Below, piece after piece: positions 6,218 through 10,349 of a DNA stretch of 10,349 bases. The position numbers and the translations under genes were made by a program. A model generated the notes under the pieces. It was not told the DNA's origin. It made no database searches and worked only from the letters and a program-made list of their open reading frames with translations. Each line of letters starts with the position of its first letter. Position 1 is the first letter of the stretch. Origin of the DNA: Streptomycetales bacterium (GTDB lineage: Bacteria > Actinomycetota > Actinomycetes > Prado026); the NCBI GenBank assembly GCA_025361995.1, contig JANYIP010000262.1, forward strand, positions 1 through 10,349, written 5' to 3'.

Positions 6218-6234
6218 GGGGGCAGCCTGCCCCC
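6218..6234. promoter_or_regulatory. 17-bp palindrome abutting the AbiEi/DUF559 start codon
   Basis: Two perfect 8-bp arms, GGGGGCAG and CTGCCCCC, around one central base lie immediately upstream of the ATG. It could be an operator for the protein's own winged helix or a hairpin covering the ribosome site; AbiEi proteins are known to repress their own promoters by binding inverted repeats. No ordinary Shine-Dalgarno sequence is otherwise present, and no convincing promoter boxes were found upstream. Confidence 0.4.
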
Positions 6235-6303
6235 GAATAGCCCCGTGCGCGCAGGCCAATGGCGCCCGCTGTGGATGAAACGCGCAGTCCCCAGGCGGTG
6301 CCG

Positions 6304-6368
6304 ACTGGGTCAAACGGGGCCTGGTTTGCCGGGGTGCTGGCCAACCAGCCCCCACTTGGGCCAATCCG
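6304..6368 (+). repeat. 65-bp repeat copy B (inverted partner at 5226-5290)
   Basis: This is the plus-strand partner of copy A, lying in the 192-bp gap between the divergent AbiEi/DUF559 and DUF3151 genes. Its core (6320-6347) keeps a hairpin with arms CTGGTTTGCC and GGCCAACCAG, with one mismatch and an 8-nt loop. TTGGGCCAA follows near the outer end (6356-6364). It may also serve in the promoter region of either gene. Confidence 0.8.
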
Positions 6369-6394
6369 CCCGGTGAAACGTAGGCCCGGGGTGC

Positions 6395-6400
6395 GGGAGG
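6395..6400 (+). promoter_or_regulatory. Ribosome binding site deciding the DUF3151 start
   Basis: GGGAGG directly touches the first ATG (6401) but is 9 nt before the second in-frame ATG (6410). The spacing favours 6410 as the true start. Confidence 0.6.
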
Positions 6401-6409
6401 ATGGGCGGC

Positions 6410-6823
6410 ATGAGCTTCGACAACCTGCTGGCCGGCCCGCCACCCACCCTGCTGCCCGACGTCCCCGCGCCGCGTGCGCAGCTCGAGGCGGGCGTCCCGC
6501 CGGCGGAGGTCGCTGCGGGTCACCCGGAGTTCTCGCTCGCCTGGGCCGAGCTCGCCGACGACGCGTACGGGCGCGGCGCGGTCATCGAGTCGTACGCGTA
6601 CGCCCGCACCGGCTACCACCGCGGGCTGGACCAGTTGCGCCGCGCGGGCTGGAAGGGGCACGGTCCGCTCCCCTGGGAGCACGAGCCCAACCGCGGGTTC
6701 CTGCGCTGCCTGCACGCGCTCGGCCGGGCGGCGCAGGCGATCGGCGAGGAGGGCGAGGCGGTCCGCTGCGACGACTTCCTGCGCGACAGCTCGCCGCTGG
6801 CTGCGCGGACGCTGAACGGCTGA
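6410..6823 (+). CDS. DUF3151 family protein
   Basis: This 137-residue cytoplasmic protein belongs to a family found mainly in Actinobacteria, and its role is unknown. Recognisable blocks are the N-terminal DNLLAGPPPTLLP (residues 4-16), EFSLAWAELADDAY, then ESYAYARTGYHRGLDQLRRA, GPLPWEHEPNRGFLR and a C-terminal RCDDFLRDSSP. The helical, Ala-rich pattern has no visible catalytic motif. ATG 6410 is preferred over 6401 because GGGAGG is then at proper spacing; the alternative adds only three residues. The gene is 1 nt from the following FAD oxidoreductase gene and is translationally coupled to it. The family's usual place between fba and purA in actinobacteria (from memory) is kept here, except that the AbiEi/DUF559 gene lies between it and fba. 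Confidence 0.9.
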   Translation: MSFDNLLAGPPPTLLPDVPAPRAQLEAGVPPAEVAAGHPEFSLAWAELADDAYGRGAVIESYAYARTGYHRGLDQLRRAGWKGHGPLPWEHEPNRGFLRCLHALGRAAQAIGEEGEAVRCDDFLRDSSPLAARTLNG

Positions 6824-6824
6824 G

Positions 6825-7808
6825 ATGCCCGGCGCCACCTCCGGCCCACCTGGCAGGTACCGACCGGTGGTCGTCGGCGCCGGTATCGCCGGGATCGCCT
6901 GTGCCCGCGCGCTGACCGACGCGGGCTTGGCCCCGACCGTGTACGACCGGGGTCGGCGCCTCGGCGGTCGGATGGCGGTCAGGACCGCCGGCGCCCGACC
7001 CATCGACCTGGGTGCGTCGTACTTCACGGCGCACGACCCGCTCTTCGTCGAGGTCACGCAGGACTGGGTACGCCGCGGCCTGGCCCGGCCGTGGACGGAC
7101 ACCTTCCACCTGGCCACCCCTGAGCAAGGCCTGCAGGGAACGACGACCGGCCCGGTACGGTACGCCGCTGCCGGTGGCCTGCGCTCCCTGGTCGAGGAGC
7201 TCGCGACCGGCGTCGAGGTGACCTACCCGCGCGACGTCGCGGAGGTGGACGTCGGGCCGATCGTCGACGGCGAGCCCGCCTCCGCCGTCGTGCTCGCGAT
7301 GCCCGACCCGCAGGCTCTCGACCTGCTCTCCGAGCACCTGGTGGCCGAGCGCGCGGTCCTCGCCGACACCGTCTGGGAACCCGTGCTGGCCCTGGTCGCC
7401 GGTTGGTCCGAGCGCGCCTGGCCGCAGCTCGACGGGGTGTTCGTCAACGAGTCGCCGGTCCTCACCTTCGTGGCCGACGAGGGTTCGCGCCGCGGCGACG
7501 GTGCGGCGATCCTGGTGGCCCACGCAGACCCGGTCTACTCCGCGGGCCACCTCGACGAACCGGACGAGGCGGCCCCGGCCATCCTCGCCGAGCTCGAGCT
7601 GGTGCTAGGCATCGAGACGCCGCCGGACTGGGTCCAGGTCAAGCGCTGGGGGGTGGCGCACCCGGCAGTCGGGCGCGAAGAGCCGTTCCACCTCGGCGAG
7701 GCGATGGTCGGGCTGGCCGGGGACGGCTGGCACGGGCGGCCCCGGGTCGAGGCTGCGTATCTGTCGGGACGTGCGTTGGGACATGAGCTGGTGATCCGGC
7801 TCCGGTAG
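6825..7808 (+). CDS. FAD-dependent oxidoreductase, renalase-like
   Basis: This 327-residue soluble flavoprotein of the NAD(P)/FAD amine-oxidoreductase superfamily has a Rossmann dinucleotide motif VVVGAGIAGIACARAL (residues 15-30). The acidic end of the second strand is Asp41, in place of the more usual Glu. It is followed by DRGRRLGGRMA (41-51), the usual family sequence, then DLGASYFTA (61-69). The C-terminal FAD site is MVGLAGDGWHGRPRVEAAYLSG (294-315). Layout and length fit renalase-like proteins, whose human member oxidises abnormal forms of NAD(P)H; bacterial relatives are largely untested, so the substrate is open. The ATG is 1 nt after the DUF3151 stop, and no ribosome site is seen, so translation is probably by re-initiation. 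The gap to purA is 61 nt, so purA may be in the same transcript. Confidence 0.9.
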   Translation: MPGATSGPPGRYRPVVVGAGIAGIACARALTDAGLAPTVYDRGRRLGGRMAVRTAGARPIDLGASYFTAHDPLFVEVTQDWVRRGLARPWTDTFHLATPEQGLQGTTTGPVRYAAAGGLRSLVEELATGVEVTYPRDVAEVDVGPIVDGEPASAVVLAMPDPQALDLLSEHLVAERAVLADTVWEPVLALVAGWSERAWPQLDGVFVNESPVLTFVADEGSRRGDGAAILVAHADPVYSAGHLDEPDEAAPAILAELELVLGIETPPDWVQVKRWGVAHPAVGREEPFHLGEAMVGLAGDGWHGRPRVEAAYLSGRALGHELVIRLR

Positions 7809-7855
7809 CCTTCCCGGCGGCCCGTTTCACTCCAGCACGGCCCAGCTCGAGCGAC

Positions 7856-7863
7856 GGAAGGGG
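7856..7863 (+). promoter_or_regulatory. Ribosome binding site of purA
   Basis: GGAAGGGG ends 6 nt before the GTG at 7870 and supports that unusual start codon. No promoter boxes are evident in the 61-nt gap. Confidence 0.6.
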
Positions 7864-7869
7864 ACTCCA

Positions 7870-9153
7870 GTGCCCGCGATCGTGCTCGTCGGCGCCCAGT
7901 GGGGCGACGAAGGCAAGGGCAAAGCCACCGACCTGCTCGGCAGCGTCGTCGACTACGTCGTCAAGTTCAACGGTGGCAACAACGCCGGCCACACCATCGT
8001 GATCGACGGCGAGCGGTACGCGCTGCACCTGCTCCCCTCCGGGATCCTCACACCGGGTGTGGTGCCGGTGATCGGCAACGGGGTCGTCATCGACCTGGCT
8101 GTCCTGTTCAGCGAGATCACCGCGCTGGAGGCCCGTGGCATCGACACGTCCAGGCTGGTCGTCAGCGCCAACGCACACCTCGTGCCGACGTACAACGCCG
8201 CGCTCGACAAGGTGACCGAGCGCTTCCTGGGCAGCCGCCGCATCGGCACGACCGGGCGCGGCATCGGCCCGACGTACGCCGACAAGATGAACCGGATCGG
8301 CATCCGGGTGCAGGACGTCTTCGACGAGAACATCCTGCGGCAGAAGGTCGAGGGCTCTCTCGACCTCAAGAACCAGCTGCTGGTCAAGATCTACAACCGG
8401 CGCGCCATCACCGTCGACTCCGTGGTGAGCGAGCTGCTGTCGTACGCCGAGCGGCTGCGCCCGATGGTCGCGGACACGCCGCTGCTCCTGGGGCAGGCCC
8501 TCGACGCGGGCAAGACCGTGCTGCTCGAGGGGGGCCAGGCGACGCTGCTCGACGTCGACCACGGCACCTACCCCTTCGTCACCTCGTCCAACGCGACCGC
8601 CGGCGGCGCGTGCACGGGTTCGGGCATCCCACCCGGCCGGATCGACCGGGTGATCGCGATCGTCAAGGCGTACACCACGCGGGTCGGCGAGGGTCCCTTC
8701 CCGACCGAGTTGGGCGACGCGCTCGGCGAGCGGCTGCGCAGCGTCGGCAAGGAGTACGGCACGACGACCGGGCGCCCGCGCAGGTGCGGCTGGTACGACC
8801 TGCCGATCGCCCGGTACGCCGCCAGGATCAACGGGGTCACCGACTTCGTGCTCACCAAGCTGGACGTGCTGACCGGCCTCGAGCAGGTGCCGGTGTGCGT
8901 CGCGTACGAGATCGACGGCGAGCGCTGCGACGAGATCCCGATGACGCAGACCGACTTCCACCACGCGAAGCCGATCTACGAGTACTTGCCGGGCTGGTCC
9001 GACGACCTCGCGAAGGTCCGCACGCTCGAGGACCTGCCGACCAACGCGCGGGCGTACGTCGACTACCTCGAGGCCCGTTCGGGGGCGCCCTTCTCCGCGA
9101 TCGGCGTCGGCCCGAGCCGGGACGAGACCATCTCCGTCCGCTCCCTGGTCTGA
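7870..9153 (+). CDS. purA: Adenylosuccinate synthase
   Basis: The enzyme joins IMP and aspartate using GTP to form adenylosuccinate, the first committed step of AMP synthesis, in the cytoplasm. The 427-residue length is typical. The sequence shows VGAQWGDEGKGK (residues 7-18) with catalytic Asp13, NNAGHT (37-42) with catalytic His41, and TGRGIGPTYADK (128-139). It also shows SSNATAGG (239-246), TTGRPRRCGW (299-308) for IMP and aspartate binding, and the guanine-recognising TKLD (329-332). Translation starts at GTG 7870 behind GGAAGGGG; the protein begins exactly at the usual family N terminus. A GNAT gene follows after 3 nt. Codons are strongly G/C-ending, in line with a native housekeeping gene. 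Confidence 0.98.
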   Translation: MPAIVLVGAQWGDEGKGKATDLLGSVVDYVVKFNGGNNAGHTIVIDGERYALHLLPSGILTPGVVPVIGNGVVIDLAVLFSEITALEARGIDTSRLVVSANAHLVPTYNAALDKVTERFLGSRRIGTTGRGIGPTYADKMNRIGIRVQDVFDENILRQKVEGSLDLKNQLLVKIYNRRAITVDSVVSELLSYAERLRPMVADTPLLLGQALDAGKTVLLEGGQATLLDVDHGTYPFVTSSNATAGGACTGSGIPPGRIDRVIAIVKAYTTRVGEGPFPTELGDALGERLRSVGKEYGTTTGRPRRCGWYDLPIARYAARINGVTDFVLTKLDVLTGLEQVPVCVAYEIDGERCDEIPMTQTDFHHAKPIYEYLPGWSDDLAKVRTLEDLPTNARAYVDYLEARSGAPFSAIGVGPSRDETISVRSLV

Positions 9154-9156
9154 CCG

Positions 9157-9753
9157 GTGCTGCCCCCGGCACCGGTCACGCTGCAGGGCGCGTACGTGCG
9201 GCTGGAGCCGCTGGGGCAGGAGCATGTACCCGGGCTCGCGCAGGCCACCGCCGGCGACGAAGAGGTGTGGCGGTGGTTGCCCGCTTTCCCCGCTGACGAG
9301 GCTGAGCTGGGCGTCGTCGTCGCGGCGGCGCTGGCCGAGCGAGAGCGCGGGCAGCGCTTCCCGTTCGCGATCCTGTCGGCGGACGGCAGCGCGGTGCTCG
9401 GGTCCTCGTCGTACCTCGACTTCGACTCGGGGCACCCGCGGATCGAGATCGGCTGGACCTGGCTCAGCCGGCCGGTCTGGCGCAGCCCGGTCAACACCGA
9501 GGCGAAGCTGCTGCTGCTCGGCCATGCGTTCGACGACCTGGGGTACGAGCGGGTGACCCTCAAGACGCACCACCGCAACGAGCGCTCGCAGGCGGCGATC
9601 GCCCGGCTGGGTGCCGTCCGCGAGGGGACGCTGCGTCACCACGTCCGGCACCGCGACGGGAGCTGGCGGGACTCGGTGTACTTCTCGATCCTGTCCGCGG
9701 AGTGGCCACAGGCACGCGACGGGCTGACCGCTCGGCTCGCAGCACAGGAATGA
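9157..9753 (+). CDS. GNAT family N-acetyltransferase, RimJ/RimL-like
   Basis: This 198-residue protein likely moves an acetyl group from acetyl-CoA to an amine; the acceptor (protein N terminus, drug or small molecule) is unknown. Features are the N-terminal strand LQGAYVRLEPL (9-19), IEIGWTWLSRPVWRSPVNTE (97-116) covering the acetyl-CoA pyrophosphate region, and LGYERVTLKTHHRNERSQAA (128-147) with its conserved Asn141 and Ser144. IARLGAVREGTLRHH (148-162) is followed by the late RDSVYFSIL strand typical of the RimJ/RimL group. The GTG start lies 3 nt after the purA stop and no in-frame Met occurs nearby, so coupling to purA is likely. There is no visible ribosome site. Confidence 0.92.
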   Translation: MLPPAPVTLQGAYVRLEPLGQEHVPGLAQATAGDEEVWRWLPAFPADEAELGVVVAAALAERERGQRFPFAILSADGSAVLGSSSYLDFDSGHPRIEIGWTWLSRPVWRSPVNTEAKLLLLGHAFDDLGYERVTLKTHHRNERSQAAIARLGAVREGTLRHHVRHRDGSWRDSVYFSILSAEWPQARDGLTARLAAQE

Positions 9754-9878
9754 CAGCGCAGGGCTGACACTTTGACGGCTATGGGTGCTGCACGCTGACA
9801 CCCTGCTCCTCGCGCGCGGAGGTCCGCGCCTCATACCCTGGGAGCCGTACCGGCCGCCGCGTCCCGTAGGAGAGCCAC
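9754..9878 (+). promoter_or_regulatory. Intergenic region with repeats and a possible promoter for the aminotransferase gene
   Basis: The 125-nt gap holds a direct repeat GCTGACAC (9763-9770 and 9794-9801, 31 bp apart), a TTGACG hexamer (9772-9777) and a 7-bp inverted repeat GCGCGGA/TCCGCGC around GG (9814-9829). It also holds a TACCCT -10-like box (9834-9839), and AGGAG (9868-9872), 6 nt before the ATG. No -35 hexamer stands at 17 bp from TACCCT. The arrangement suggests a regulated promoter, but none of these sites is proven. Confidence 0.35.
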
Positions 9879-10349
9879 ATGATCGACCCCACGCCCGACC
9901 CCGCCCGCGGCGCCGAGGTGTTCGCACTCGATCGCGAGCACGTGTTCCACTCCTGGTCCGCCCAGGGGGCGATCAAGCCGCTGCCGATCGCGGCCGCGCA
10001 GGGCTCGTACTTCTGGGACTACGACGGCAACCGCTACCTCGACTTCTCGAGCCAGCTGGTCAACACCAACATCGGTCACCAGCACCCGAAGGTCGTCGCC
10101 GCGATCGCCGCCCAGGCGGCCACGCTGGCGACGATCGCGCCGCAGCACGCGAACGAGGCGCGCGGCGAGGCGGCCAAGCGGATCACCGAGCTCGCCCCGG
10201 CCGGGCTCAACAAGGTGTTCTTCACCAACGGCGGCGCGGACGGGATCGAGAACGCGATCCGGATGGCCCGGCTGCACACCGGCCGGCTCAAGGTGCTCAG
10301 CTTCTACCGCTCGTACCACGGCAACACCGGTGCCGCGATCGCCGCGACC
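9879..10349 (+). CDS. Class III PLP-dependent aminotransferase, 5' part
   Basis: The first 157 codons are present and the frame is open to the end of the window. The sequence shows YFWDYDGNRYLDFSSQLVNTNIGHQHP (two adjoining parts, residues 44-58 and 59-70), the usual class III N-terminal domain. VFFTNGGADGIENAIRMAR (113-131) carries the cofactor phosphate-binding loop, and SYHG (145-148) carries the aromatic residue that stacks on pyridoxal phosphate. The catalytic lysine lies beyond the window. The loop reads GGAD rather than the more common GTEA or GSEA. Members include omega-amino acid, taurine and beta-alanine transaminases and GABA transaminases; the fragment cannot separate them. ATG 9879 is fixed by AGGAG 6 nt upstream. 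It appears to start a new transcription unit after the purA-GNAT pair. Confidence 0.9.
   Translation, partial: MIDPTPDPARGAEVFALDREHVFHSWSAQGAIKPLPIAAAQGSYFWDYDGNRYLDFSSQLVNTNIGHQHPKVVAAIAAQAATLATIAPQHANEARGEAAKRITELAPAGLNKVFFTNGGADGIENAIRMARLHTGRLKVLSFYRSYHGNTGAAIAAT

Noticed and set aside
5282..7117. A 611-codon minus-strand open frame covering the AbiEi/DUF559 gene and the strand opposite DUF3151 and part of the oxidoreductase gene.
   Set aside because: The part beyond 6217 is low-complexity Arg/Ala/Pro/Val sequence antisense to two well-recognised genes; the conserved protein begins at 6217.
7639..9927. A 762-codon minus-strand open frame opposite purA and the GNAT gene.
   Set aside because: It is a mirror of high-GC coding on the plus strand, with repetitive Arg/Asp/Val/Gly composition and no domain; purA is certain on the other strand.

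Overview
The window is chromosomal DNA from a high-GC actinobacterium. Codons end almost always in G or C, GTG starts are common, and several genes have a TANNNT -10 box about 7 nt before the start codon and no Shine-Dalgarno sequence, as in leaderless actinobacterial mRNAs. The set pyrE, SpoU-type methyltransferase, DedA, class II fructose-bisphosphate aldolase, DUF3151 and purA recalls, from memory, a gene neighbourhood kept across Actinobacteria including mycobacteria. Nocardioidaceae or a related family is a plausible guess, but the sequence does not prove a genus.

Layout. 1-1330: an alpha/beta hydrolase gene (minus) diverges from pyrE (plus) across a 29-bp gap. 1367-2700: a membrane-anchored conserved protein gene is coupled by a GTGA overlap to a LemA-family gene. 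2697-4060: a DedA membrane-protein gene (minus) converges on lemA, sharing a CTAG stop, and diverges from a TrmH/SpoU methyltransferase gene. 4108-5139: class II aldolase with a strong ribosome site. 5140-5281: a CCCCG pentamer array and a strong palindrome. 5282-6217: a minus-strand gene joining an AbiEi-type winged helix to a DUF559/Vsr-like nuclease domain. 6218-6409: a palindrome beside its start codon and a second copy of the downstream repeat. 6410-7808: DUF3151 and an FAD-dependent oxidoreductase, 1 nt apart. 7870-9753: purA and a GNAT acetyltransferase, 3 nt apart. 9879 to the end: the first 157 codons of a class III aminotransferase.

Most genes are housekeeping: pyrimidine synthesis (pyrE), AMP synthesis (purA), glycolysis/gluconeogenesis (aldolase), RNA modification and membrane upkeep. 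The exception is 5226-6368. A solitary AbiEi/DUF559 gene with looser codon use than its neighbours lies between two 65-bp imperfect inverted repeats (54 of 65 positions identical by hand alignment), inside an otherwise conserved gene block. This looks like a small inserted cassette and is the best candidate here for something undescribed. No CRISPR array, tRNA, rRNA, transposase or phage gene was seen.
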